A DNA stretch of 64,000 nucleotides from Rusavskia elegans (lineage: Eukaryota; Ascomycota; Lecanoromycetes; Teloschistales; Teloschistaceae), in assembly GCA_011316305.1 (NCBI GenBank), contig SAUG01000106.1, positions 212,556 through 276,555 on the forward strand, in the 5' to 3' direction. Position numbers and translations under genes: made by a program. The stretch's first letter is position 1; every line of letters begins with the position of its first letter. The notes below the pieces were generated by a model. That model saw nothing but the letters and a program-made list of their open reading frames with translations. It did no database searches and had not been told where the DNA came from. Below, in pieces: positions 36,912 through 46,433 of the stretch.

Positions 36912-37320
36912 TATAATATCCCTATATATTAGAAGGTATTATATTTAAATCTAGCTATAGTTATAGATATAGTTCGAGCTATTAAATAGTAAAAGAATTC
37001 TAGTATAGGTTATTATAACTAATTTTTTATAGCCGTAGAGATACGGTTATAATATTACGAGATATCTTTATTATAAAGTAATTAAAAAGAAAATAATAGA
37101 GACGTATTTAATAATTATATTAATAACTAACGAGAGAAACTATCTATAGAAATAATAAACGATATATATAATAAAAATAGCTATAAAAGCCGATAGATAG
37201 CCGCCTACTAAAAGTTCTACTAGAAGGACGGCTATAGCGGCTATAGGCGGCTATAGATAATTAAGCTCGCTTATTTAACCTATCTTTCTAGAAAATATCT
37301 ATAAAATCGTAGACGTAATA
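36912..37320 (-). repeat. LTR D: 5' LTR of copy 2
   Basis: Inverted LTR whose right end (AGACGTAATA) abuts the GAAAA duplication. To its left the copy 2 interior begins with the same bases that follow LTR A in copy 1 (complement of TTACTATATTAGTTTC). Confidence 0.8.
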
Positions 37321-37886
37321 GAAAATTACTCTCGCGTTTATCTAAAGTACGATAATAAATAATAAATTATTTTTACTTCCTAAAAAATCGACGAAAGTCG
37401 GATTTCTAACTAAAGCGTTTATTACGAATTTTTTTTTAGAATCTAAAAAGGATTCGATACGACGATACGTTTAAATATATTTATTAAAAATATTTTTAAT
37501 ATTAGACCGAAGCTTATTTTTTTTATCTTTAAAACGTTTTTCTATAAATATTAGTATTTAGAAAAACTATAAAGAATAAAGCAGATAATATAGATTATAT
37601 TAGAAATTCAAAGATTATAGAATTTCTAGGCTCGAGTATACTCGCTATAAATATTACTATAAACTTCTACTTTATACTATTATGAAAAATTATAAGTATA
37701 AAGGTTATATAAAAAAGATATAATAACGTCTTTTAACTAAATTCGACGGAAAGATTTTAATCGATTACTTTTTTAAAAACGTATAATAGGAATATTAAAG
37801 AAATAAAGACGAAAAAAAAGATAGAACTAGATTTTAAAAACCCCGTATATAGAAAAGCTAGATAGGAAGCGATATAGAAAGAGCTA

Positions 37887-38298
37887 TATTATATCTATAA
37901 TTCTATAGAAACGCCCTAGAAAATTAGCTAGATAAGTAAACCTAATTATCTATAGCCGTCTATAGCCGCTATAGCCGATTTTTATAATAGAAACTTTTAG
38001 CGGATAGCTATCTATCGGTACTATCGGCTACTTTTATTATATATATCGTTTTTTATTTCTATTAGATAGCTTTTTTTATTAGTTATTAATATAATTATTA
38101 AATACGTTTCTACTATTCTTTTATTAATTATTTCTATAATATAGACGTCTTATAATATCGTAACCGTATTTTCGCGGCTGCGCGGGATTAGTTACGATAA
38201 TCTATACTAGAATTCCCTTACTATTTAATAGTTCGGACTACGCCTACGACTGTAGCTAGGCTCGAACGTAACGCCTTTTGACGTATAGAAACGTTATA
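37887..38298 (+). repeat. LTR E: 3' LTR of copy 1
   Basis: Same length and orientation as LTR A. It begins TATTATATCTATAATTC and ends ACGTTATA immediately before the second AAAAC duplication. Confidence 0.8.
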
Positions 38299-38559
38299 AA
38301 AACAAGTCAATTAATTGTTTAAAATAGTATATAGCGATAACTAATAAGTTTAATACGAGTTATAAAAGCGTCGAGTTCGGAATCTATATAGATAAATAAA
38401 ATCCTCTATTATTTAATTTATTTTTTAATTGAAATAACTAAAACAGCTCTATTTAAGAATGTTTATTTATTAAAACTACTAAAATCAGAGTATTTATAAT
38501 ATTTATTTACTAAAACTACTGAAATATTCTTTAATACTATTATTTAAACTATCTTATAT

Positions 38560-38970
38560 TATTACGTCCACGATTCCACAGGGATACTCTAGAAGATTAA
38601 CTAGTTAAACGAAGCTAATTATCTATAGCCGCCTATAGTCGCTATAGCCGACTCTTTTAATAGAATTTTAGCGGGACGGCTATTTATTAGTACTTTCGGC
38701 TATCTTTATTATATATATCGCTTTTTTATTTCTATTAGATAGTTTTTTTCGTTAGTTATTAATATAATTATTGAATATTTTTATATATTCTCTTTTTAAT
38801 TATCTATATAATAAAGATACTATATAATATCGCGACCGTACTTTTACAGCTATAAAAGATTAGTCGCGATAACCTACGCTAGAATTCCTTTACTATTTAG
38901 TAGTTCGGACTACGTCTATAGCTATAGCTAGATTCGAACGTAACGCTTTCTGATATATAAGGACGTTATT
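38560..38970 (+). mobile_element. LTR F: second solo LTR
   Basis: A 411-base LTR of the same family, beginning TATTACGTCCACGATTCC, inserted in the host DNA element outside copy 1. It is flanked by TATAT (38555-38559 and 38971-38975). The last two bases deviate from CA, so the right border is uncertain by a base or two. Confidence 0.7.
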
Positions 38971-39567
38971 TATATTTATCTTTATCTGCCGAAACGTAAT
39001 AGAAAACCCAACGCTATATTGAATACTACTACGTTTTTTAAAGTATACCGCCTGTGTTTATTATATCGAAGTCTCTTTTTTTAATCCCGGTTTATTCCAA
39101 GGCCCAGCTATATAGTAGAAAAATAAAAATTTTAAAAAAGCAAATCTATTAGACGAATAGAATTGTGAAAGATATACTATTAATAATTACTATAAATTCT
39201 AATTATTAAAGTTATATTTATTTAGAAAGGCAAAGGATTTTTACGGCCGTTAAAATCTTGCGATAGATTTTTATATCCCGAAAATATAACGGTATTTAAT
39301 TCCGTATTATATAATTTTAATTTTTTCTTTTTCTATATCTATTTGTTTAAAATATTCATCTGCTTTCTGATTGGTATATTTATTTAATATTTAAAATCGT
39401 TCAATTTAGGCCTCGTTTAAACGTTTAAATATAAACCAGTCAGATTGCGCGAAAGCGTAATAAACAAGTAACGCAACGTCTAGAAGTTCTAATTCTATCT
39501 TTACTGGCATCCGCTTGATTTTTATTAGCACTCGAGGGCGGGTGGAAGGAGTCACGTTTTAAAGATA

Positions 39568-40197
39568 TTTCGAGCTCTGAAATTAGATGTTCCAGCGTTC
39601 CAGTTCACAATTATTTTTGCTTGTCAGATATCAAAAGATACGTAAGCTTTCATTTAAAGAAATGATTCGTCTTTATCAAGTTTTAATATAGGTTGCAATC
39701 AACTTTGTAGCGCGATGGGACGCGGTATATAGAATTTACAGCGGATGTTTTTGATCAATAGATCGACTGCAGCGAAACGCTGCTGGCGGAATATCCTAGA
39801 GAAAATAAAAAGTAATAAAATAGAAGTTAAATTCGGAACTCCTTCTAAAATCTCGGTCTACTATTTAAAGAAATAATACTACTATATTTTAATTTTATAA
39901 CTACCGGTCGTTATCGTCTAAAATTTATATTATAAAATTATACTATATTTAAAACGTTAATTTTTATATTTTATTGAATTTTATCAAAATTTAGATAAAT
40001 TATATATATGGTTAATTTTTAGTAATAGCTAGTTAAAAATATTTCTGTAGCAAACAATTTACTACGATTTTTTAAAAACGAACGATAAAATCTATAGAAT
40101 TTCTATTAGTTTATATATATCGAATAAATCTATCTATAAATCAATTATAAACTTTTTAATATCTAATAATTAGATATCGTAAAATAATATCTCTAAA
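39568..40197. other. Repeat-border DNA
   Basis: 39568-39800 has normal composition and no gene. 39810-40190 is again TA-rich and CA-poor, so it is another RIP-mutated repeat fragment of unknown type. Confidence 0.45.
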
Positions 40198-40740
40198 CTG
40201 GCCGTCGGATCGGATTTCGAATCCGGATTAAAAAAACCGATTCGATCCGAATCGATTCCGATTTTTCTAGATATCGAACAGAGTCGGATCTGATTATTTT
40301 AAAATTCGACCCGTTAAACCCGCTGAATACTAGTATAAAAATATAATTCTAATATAAAAGTTATATCTATCTATATAAAAAATTTCTAGTTAATTAACTA
40401 CGCTAGCTATAAAAGTTCTAGTAGAATTAAATATAATATTGAAATATATTATATTTATATAAAATTATTTAAATAATTATTTATAATATTATATTATATA
40501 TAGAAGATTTAACTGGTCGAATCGGATTTCCGTCGGATTCTATTTTATAATCCGATTCGATTTTCGGTTTTAATATTAGGATTCGATCCGATCCGTTTAA
40601 CGGATCGGGTTAGTTCGACCCGCTAAAACTCGGGTCGGGTTTTCGACGGTTCGACGGAAATCCGATTCCAAGTGGCCAGTCTAGTTAGAAAATCGGATCG
40701 GATTATAATTTTAGATCTATAATCCGATTCGAATGGCCAG
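40198..40740. repeat. Palindromic hAT-like repeats
   Basis: Starts CTGGCCGTCGGATCGGATTT and ends, inverted, with CTGGCCACTTGGAATCGGATTT-like sequence at about 40672. A second, shorter palindrome (AATCGGATCGGATTATAA / CTATAATCCGATTCGAAT) ends with the same GGCCAGTCTA at 40731-40740. Ends of type TAGACTGGCC resemble fungal hAT elements. I found no matching 8-bp duplication, so borders are tentative. Confidence 0.5.
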
Positions 40741-40755
40741 TCTACGTTTAATTTT

Positions 40756-40805
40756 TTCATCGAACCACTGGTTTATCGGATATTAAAACCAAAACAAATT
40801 AATTA
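40756..40805 (+). repeat. LINE 3'-tail fragment
   Basis: Contains CATCGAACCACTGGT and then AAACCAAAACAAATTAATTAA, closely matching the poly(A)-ended sequence at 62817-62876. Confidence 0.4.
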
Positions 40806-40920
40806 AATAGAAAGTTAACGGCGATAGAATTGTATAGAAATAAAGTAGTGAAACAGTAAAATGAAATAAAGAGATAATAGAATTATTATATTATAGATTT
40901 TGGGTTATAGTATATTTAGA

Positions 40921-41090
40921 GATATGAATATAGGTTTCGAAGAAAAGAAATAAAAAGAGAGGAAAGGAAAGGAGAAGAAAAAGATAGAAAAAGAAAGAAA
41001 AGAAAGGAAAGAAAAAGAAAAAAAAGAAAAGGAAAAGAAAAGAGGAAAAAATAAAAGAGCAGAAACAAAGCAACGTAAAAAGAAAAGGTA
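40921..41090. repeat. Polypurine (GA-rich) tract
   Basis: About 170 bases that are nearly all A and G on the plus strand, in irregular GAAA/GGAA units. It marks the boundary between the AT-rich block and normal gene DNA; the low-complexity minus-strand frame over it is not a gene. Confidence 0.8.
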
Positions 41091-41299
41091 AAAAGAGACC
41101 GGTTCTAGAATATTTGTTTGACCTATTGAAGAGAAGAGAAGCAGACTGATTTCTACTTCTACGTTAGCATAGCATCTTAAGATTCTCGCAAACCTTAGCC
41201 ACCTATTTTCCTAGCTATCATACCACACCCTACTCCCGAAATTAAAAAAAGAATGATTCCCCAATTCCAAAGCCCTTCTTCCCTCCCTCAAACCAATAC

Positions 41300-42574
41300 C
41301 TAAACCCCCCAAACCACACTACTCACCTCGCCCAAGCCCTCAACCGCCACAACGGGCTCCTTCCCAATAGCACCCGTATCCATACAATGATGGAAGACCG
41401 CCACGCGCCCACTTTTCTGCAACCCAACAGCGATCATATCGCCATTCGGACTGATGGCGAAAGATCTCGGGTACAGACCCCCGGCGGGCGTCAGGGCCTG
41501 GGGCGTGATGAGCTCGGTTGCATTACCATTCGCATTTGTATTTTTGGAGGGGAGAGTGAAGGTAGCGAGGGAGTCGGAAACAATAGCCGTCTGGTTCTTA
41601 GGATCCGGGTTCTTGACATTCGTAAAGAAAGTGGCGTTGCGGTTGGAGACGATGAGTTGCGCGGCTCCGTTCCTCAGGTTTGTGATTGTGATTTCCGAGG
41701 GCGCTATACCAATCGCAGCAGCTGGATCCAAGCCCATCCCGGTGCCGTAGGCCCAGACGGATTTTCCGATGGGTGTGAAGGTTAGGCCGCCGTTGTTGGG
41801 TAGGTAGGTGATGTTGAAGGGCAGGATCTGGGCTGAGATTTCGGTGAGGAGGTAGAAGTGCGTTTCGCTTGGCTGCTGAACGGTGCGCGGGGGGTTGTAG
41901 AAGACGCCGTGGCGGGGTCCAGAACCCTTGGGGATGTCGATGGATGGGCGTTCAGAGAGTTTGAGGGTGATGGGGTCGATGTAGTAGATGCGTATCAGGT
42001 CGGCGCCGAGATCGGGAATGACGACATACTTTTTCGAGGGATCGAGGACGACTTGATGGGGATGTGGGTGGGGCTGCTGGAATTTAGGACCTGGCGCGCT
42101 CATGCTGAAGTTGAAGTTTTGGGACAGGGTGAATTGAGCTGTGAGCGGGTTGACGGTATAGGTGGTGAGAGCGTGGGTATAATGTGCGACAGCCAGCAGC
42201 TGTGTCCCATTGGCACCTTTATAGAGGACTGAATGGACTGGGGCTGCAGGGACGGTGGTGTTGGTGACCTTTTTGAGAGAGCCGCCGGTTTTCTCGTCGC
42301 TGATCTTGAAGGAAACAAGAGAGGCGTTGGTGGTGGACTGGAAATTCTCGTCAAGGCAGAAGAGGTTGCGGTTTGTGAGGTCGATTTGGAGCCACGAGGG
42401 GTTGGGAGCGCAGCCAGTGGTTCTGTCAAGAAGGGCGAGGTTGTAGGTCGCGTTGGCAGACTTGGTGAAGTCGAAGGTGGTGATGTTTCCATCGTAGGAA
42501 GAGACGTAGAGTTTTGTGGCGGAGACGGTGGAAGTGGTTGCGACCAGCGCGGCGAGTGCCAAAGAGGCGAACAT
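41300..42574 (-). CDS. Secreted lactonase-type seven-bladed beta-propeller
   Basis: Single exon, 424 aa, signal peptide at 1-19 (FASLALAALVATTSTVSA). The fold of the lactonase / 6-phosphogluconolactonase-like family (also carboxy-cis,cis-muconate cyclase) is visible as repeated blade strands: NPSWLQIDLTNRNLFCLDE, HQVVLDPSKKYVVIPDLGAD, GPRHGVFYNPP, YPRSFAISPNGDMIAVGL. The HPHPHQ segment before blade three and GPRHG are the conserved active-site-side loops of this family. Seven or more N-glycosylation sequons (for example NATYN, NITT, NFS) fit secretion. Fungal members may open cyclic muconolactones or other lactones outside the cell; the substrate is not predictable. It lies 200 bases from the polypurine tract at the edge of the repeat block. 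Confidence 0.9.
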   Translation of the reverse strand: MFASLALAALVATTSTVSATKLYVSSYDGNITTFDFTKSANATYNLALLDRTTGCAPNPSWLQIDLTNRNLFCLDENFQSTTNASLVSFKISDEKTGGSLKKVTNTTVPAAPVHSVLYKGANGTQLLAVAHYTHALTTYTVNPLTAQFTLSQNFNFSMSAPGPKFQQPHPHPHQVVLDPSKKYVVIPDLGADLIRIYYIDPITLKLSERPSIDIPKGSGPRHGVFYNPPRTVQQPSETHFYLLTEISAQILPFNITYLPNNGGLTFTPIGKSVWAYGTGMGLDPAAAIGIAPSEITITNLRNGAAQLIVSNRNATFFTNVKNPDPKNQTAIVSDSLATFTLPSKNTNANGNATELITPQALTPAGGLYPRSFAISPNGDMIAVGLQKSGRVAVFHHCMDTGAIGKEPVVAVEGLGEVSSVVWGV

Positions 42575-43396
42575 GATGATTTTTGGTGGATGTGCTGTAA
42601 GAGGGTGGTGGTCAAGATTGTGCTTTGACTGCAGCGAGCGAAGTGAGTCTAGATATGGAAGAAGGTGTAGAAATGGTGGTGAGGATGGAGGTCAAATGAT
42701 GTGGAAGGCTGTGCAGGTCATGAGTGAAAGAAAGAAAAGGAAGCTTTTAACAATGAAAAGAAGGTTGACAATGAAGAGGCAAAAGAAGAACAATGAAACG
42801 GTTTCAACAGGATCGAGTTCATTCACTGTACGAGGTGCACGGCGAAGAGGCCCATTGTCGTGTTGCTTGGCTGTCGTTGATTGTCGCCATGTGAGACTAG
42901 GCCGAAACAGTCGTACAGACAGACCGTGTCCTTCAGCCTCACCTCCGACGCGTTTCAAATTCATGACTGCCTCGTGTCAGTCACGAGCTGCATCGTGCCC
43001 ATGTCGTGCATTACGATGGAATGGATGCGGACATCCAGGATCCTGCGACAGCATCATCCTTGGCTCCCGTGATCAAACCTTTGTCGATATAGAAGTAGAA
43101 CAACAGGATTACCCGTACTCACCCACCTTACACACCATGTCCACCCACCGTGTCCTCCATTGACACCATGATCCATCTCTATTACCTGTAACCAAAAGCC
43201 CATCTATGATATCAGCTCTATTACCTTTAGCCCAAAGCCCATCTATGAATCCATCTAGTCCCCATACTCCGTTGTTCTCTTACACTGTTGTAACAGAATG
43301 CGTTTGTTTATATCTCCATGAATCGAAACTTTGATGCGTCGTCTCCCATGCGCTGGTAGGGCATCCAGTCGGGGTGATAGTCAAAGTACCCGTCCG
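42575..43396. other. Upstream region of the lactonase gene
   Basis: Leader and promoter of the lactonase on the left, 3' region of the GT25 gene on the right. Plus-strand frames here are antisense or chance. A near-direct repeat (CTCTATTACCT...AAAGCCCATCTATGA) occurs twice at about 43171-43250. Confidence 0.4.
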
Positions 43397-44762
43397 TTAC
43401 TCGAATCTCGTGCGGCGGGGCATCGTGAGCTGAGGTAGGTCGCTCCATTGATCCTCCACCCTCCCGAATCGGCCTCCCTGCATGAGGTTGTCAATGTTCA
43501 GCCTCGTACTGCGCACAATGTTCTGCGTGTATCCCTTCCTTCGCATCTGCGTAGGATCGTACGTCGCAATGTCACTGTCCCGACTCGCTCGGCCAGCTGA
43601 TTTGTGCGAATCAACCAGTTGTGGGAACACGGCGATACATTTGAAGTTGGTGTCATCCCGGCATTGGTACCCGATCCCAATGTCGATTGGTTCGAACTTC
43701 TGAACGTTGTTCTGCCAGCGCAACACCTTTTGCGCCCCGCGGTACGAGAGGGCATACGAGTACAGGCAGACCCCGTTGTTCGCGCGGAAGACGATGCGAG
43801 TGCTGTTGTCAAAGCCTAATTCGTTGACCTTGGGTACTTTGTTGAAGTTGACACGGTGCGCCATTGGAGGCACCGTGTCGTCGTTCTCAATCACGAATCG
43901 TCGCTCGTCTGCTGGGTGTTGTTGAGTCGAACAGTGACCAAGCCAGAGGAGATCCCAGTCGTCTCCGTAAGGCGAGCGAGGTGTAGTCGTGGCCCCCGAG
44001 ATGTAGCGCGTGCCGGTCGCAAAGTCGGCCAGTTGGTCTTTGAACGAAACATCCCAATCCGAGTCATCTTCGAACACGATCGCCGTCTGGATCCGCTCTC
44101 GAACGATCCTGACCACTTCCGTCAGCTAGCAGAAGACGTCCGGCGGCAATGATAAACCCACTTCTGTGCGAAGTTCAAGTGGGCACGCCAGCAGCCGACA
44201 ATATTATTCCGCGACCGCTCTTTCTGCCACCAAAATCAGCACTCATCCCAATGACCAAGGTCGCGCGACTACCTTGGGTAGATTTTCCAACGATGGCAGG
44301 GTCTTGTTCACAACGGTCGCCCCCTTGATTCCTTCAATCACATCGTGGGAGAAGCCGGTCAAGGAGGAAGCGAGGCTGAAGGCATCGAGCTTGTCGTAGC
44401 GCTCCGGAAGATTGATGACGAAGACCCGCTCGAACTGCGAGACAGTGTGGTTAATGGGGTATTGGATCGATTAGAGAAGATCGCAGGGGGAGACCCACTC
44501 CCAAGGTTGAATTCTTGACACGGTCGGAATTCCCAGCAGGCGGTAGACCCTTCTCCAATATTAAAGAGCCGTCGTCCGCGGTGAAGACGCCAGAAGAGGC
44601 GGGCTGTGTCAAGGGTGGGATGTTCTCAGTTGGACGGGTGATGGAGAAAGCAAGGAAGCCGAAAACCGAAAGAGCGACACAGATCACTCGGCAGGGGCGA
44701 AGCATGCGCCCTCGCCTGTCAGCCGCCGTCGTCATCGTCTTGGCATAAGCACTAGCATGCAC
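43397..44762 (-). CDS. GT25-family glycosyltransferase
   Basis: Exons 44762-44499, 44434-44273, 44223-44158 and 44125-43397 give 406 aa in one frame. An N-terminal signal-anchor helix (VICVALSVFGFLAFSI) makes it a type II Golgi/ER protein. The GT25 catalytic order follows: ERVFVINLPERYDKLDAF, then GCWRAHLNFAQ, then the metal- and sugar-nucleotide-binding TAIVFEDDSDWDVSF, and WDLLWLGHC. GT25 enzymes transfer galactose or glucose to proteins or glycans; in fungi the acceptor is unknown. The first two introns are normal (64 and 49 nt). The join between exons 3 and 4 needs an intron of only 32 nt, shorter than usual, so that junction may hide a frameshift. Confidence 0.8.
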
Positions 44763-45625
44763 GAAGCCTTGAGAGCGACGGTGGATTGGCTGCTGATCGA
44801 CAACGAGGGTGTGAGAGGAGCGGCTGTGGGATGTCGTGCAGGACGGAAAATTTGAGACGAATTGAAAAGCTCGATTAGCTCCGCCAAGGCCTGCTAACCA
44901 TGCTTGCCACGCGCCAAGTCAACCAAGTTTTTGAGCCTCCTTTCGAGATCCTCCAATCCTTGAGTACGAATAACGGAGTATGTACTCTGTATCGTCACTT
45001 TGTTGAGAATCTTATTCGACATTCATGCATCCTAACTGCAGCTTAAGAACAGAGTGGCAGTATTTTACCCAACGAGTATCTGGTATACCCTTTCATCGGA
45101 GCCCTCAAGACCCCGTTCCCGATATCTGCTCTTGCCTAATCGTCACAGTAGCAATGTCTATATTCAGATCGATGGCAGAAGGCTCGGACACATACGGTGA
45201 CTTGAGGGTCTCCAAGATGCGCGTAATTAAGCATTGCTGCTCCACCTGGTGCATGGATCTTTGGGAACATCTTTTAAATACTCTCTGAAAGATCGCCGCC
45301 AGCGACAGCGACCGCCGATGCTTTCACAACTCGCTGAGCTGTACCTTCCGATTTGACTCCATGTCTCTGGTAATTGGGGTGCTGATGGCAGTTCCTCTCT
45401 GGAGAAGAGAAAATGGGGTCGCTCTTGCCAAACTTGCTGGGGTCCTTCATGGTTTCTCATCTCTCCCAGATCTTCTTCCATTCAACAACCACTTATCCAC
45501 TACAGCATCACCGTTTCCAAGCATCATCGGTTCCAAACATCATCGTTTCCAAGCATCATTTCATCAGAACACCCATTATCGAGCACAAGAACAATCAGCT
45601 CCATTCACCCTGACCCTCCGCCAAA
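44763..45625. other. Intergenic with a short tandem repeat
   Basis: Contains promoter DNA for the divergent neighbours. At about 45503-45560 a unit of about 17 bases (CATCATCGTTTCCAAG with variants) repeats three to four times inside the probable 5' leader of the next gene. Confidence 0.45.
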
Positions 45626-46084
45626 ATGTGCAGGTCGAACTACATCCACTTCAAAGGGTGTGACGAAGACAGCCCATATGGTCCCCCGATCATGTGTAAA
45701 GAATTCCAAATCAATCGCGCCATGCTTGAGGAATGGGAAGACAGGACCGGCCAAGTGAGTGTTGGCCAAGAGCCAACCAGTTGTCCTCATTACAAGAAGG
45801 CAATTTTGAGGGAGCTCGAGGGGGACTGTCCCAGCTGCCGGCAGCATGTGCTCAATCAAAGAGAACGAGATGCATGTGAAGAGGCGAGGATATCTGCAGC
45901 TCGAGGGATATTGCAGAGTGGAATGGACACTTCTGCCAGGCAAACTCCCTCAGGCGGGCGTGAAAATCCAGAATTGCAGGCCGCCGTCAGGCAATTCAAC
46001 GACTATGCTGCAATTTTCGCCTTGGCGCCCTTTCACTTAGCCAGGTATACGCAGGAGGAAGCGGAAGTCGTCTTCGGTGAGTAG
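45626..46084 (+). CDS. Small Cys-rich protein
   Basis: A 152-aa frame starting MCRSNYIHFKGC, with later cysteines in MCKEF, SCPHYKK and DCPSCRQHV. The pattern (Cys-x-x-Cys near the middle, no signal peptide) suggests a cytosolic zinc-binding protein of the MC-start type, similar in style to the one at 22102. The second half is helical and charged. Unknown function. Confidence 0.5.
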   Translation: MCRSNYIHFKGCDEDSPYGPPIMCKEFQINRAMLEEWEDRTGQVSVGQEPTSCPHYKKAILRELEGDCPSCRQHVLNQRERDACEEARISAARGILQSGMDTSARQTPSGGRENPELQAAVRQFNDYAAIFALAPFHLARYTQEEAEVVFGE

Positions 46085-46433
46085 TTTCTTCCCATTCCAT
46101 CTCTGAATGCCATCCAACCGCTGATAGGACCAGGAGCGGGACGAATTGTCCATGATTATACTCGGCGGTACCTTGAGGTGCTTGCTCTGGCCGAATCGCA
46201 AAATTCGGCAGTGTTCACGCCAGCACGCATGAGTAATCTTGAAGTGGTTGGGAGTCATCGCGCGTGGCATTTTCACACCGAGCGGCTTAACCGGCAGGGA
46301 CCAGCCGCACATGCTGCAGAACGCCGAAACTCTGACCCCGGAGAACCACTCATTCTTCAGCCACTCACGGAAGCCGAGCGCGAGTCCGAACAGGCGATCT
46401 CGGATGCAATGGATGTGCTCCAGCGCCGCCCCC
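46085..46433. other. Spacer between convergent genes
   Basis: Frames here (for example minus 46037-46450) have no recognisable content. Confidence 0.4.

Larger units (their letters stand above)
33566..37320 (-). mobile_element. LTR retrotransposon copy 2, inside copy 1
   Basis: Minus-strand element with 5' LTR 36912-37320 and 3' LTR 33566-33974 (409 bases each), flanked by the exact duplication GAAAA (33561-33565 and 37321-37325). It lies inside the interior of copy 1. Its interior aligns, on the opposite strand, with both halves of copy 1's interior: for example 34480-34540 corresponds to 37330-37385, and 35960-36180 to 31930-32110. It is itself interrupted by a solo LTR at 36220-36628. No coding frame survives; the longest frame (34297-34485, Lys/Arg-rich) is probably chance. 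Confidence 0.8.
31197..38298 (+). mobile_element. LTR retrotransposon copy 1 (interrupted)
   Basis: 5' LTR 31197-31608 and 3' LTR 37887-38298, both 412 bases and in plus orientation, flanked by the exact 5-base duplication AAAAC (31192-31196 and 38299-38303). The internal part is 31609-33560 plus 37326-37886, split by copy 2; the two pieces together (about 2.5 kb) match copy 2's internal length. The DNA is strongly RIP-mutated: CA and TG nearly absent, TA very frequent, no long frame. A 2.5-kb interior is too short for a full gag-pol, so the family is probably non-autonomous or gag-only. Confidence 0.8.
30577..39559. mobile_element. DNA-transposon-like element, 8-bp TSD, host of nested insertions
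   Basis: The ends are inverted copies: GGGCGTGACTCCCTCCACCC at 30577 and, on the minus strand from 39559, AAACGTGACTCCTTCCACCC. The following bases match with differences that are only C/T or G/A transitions, the pattern of RIP. The element is flanked by the exact 8-base duplication TAAAGATA (30569-30576 and 39560-39567). A second inverted block (CTATCGCAAGA...CGGCCG) lies about 290 bases inside each end. Removing the nested insertions leaves about 1.45 kb with no open frame, so it is a non-autonomous copy. An 8-bp duplication is usual for hAT and some other DNA transposons; the superfamily is not settled. Confidence 0.75.

Noticed and set aside
40891..41073. Phe/Leu-rich 60-aa membrane-like frame
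   Set aside because: Translation of the polypurine tract on its complementary strand; low complexity.
30500..41100. AT-rich block as a centromere or origin
   Set aside because: The nested insertions with target-site duplications and RIP signature explain the composition fully.
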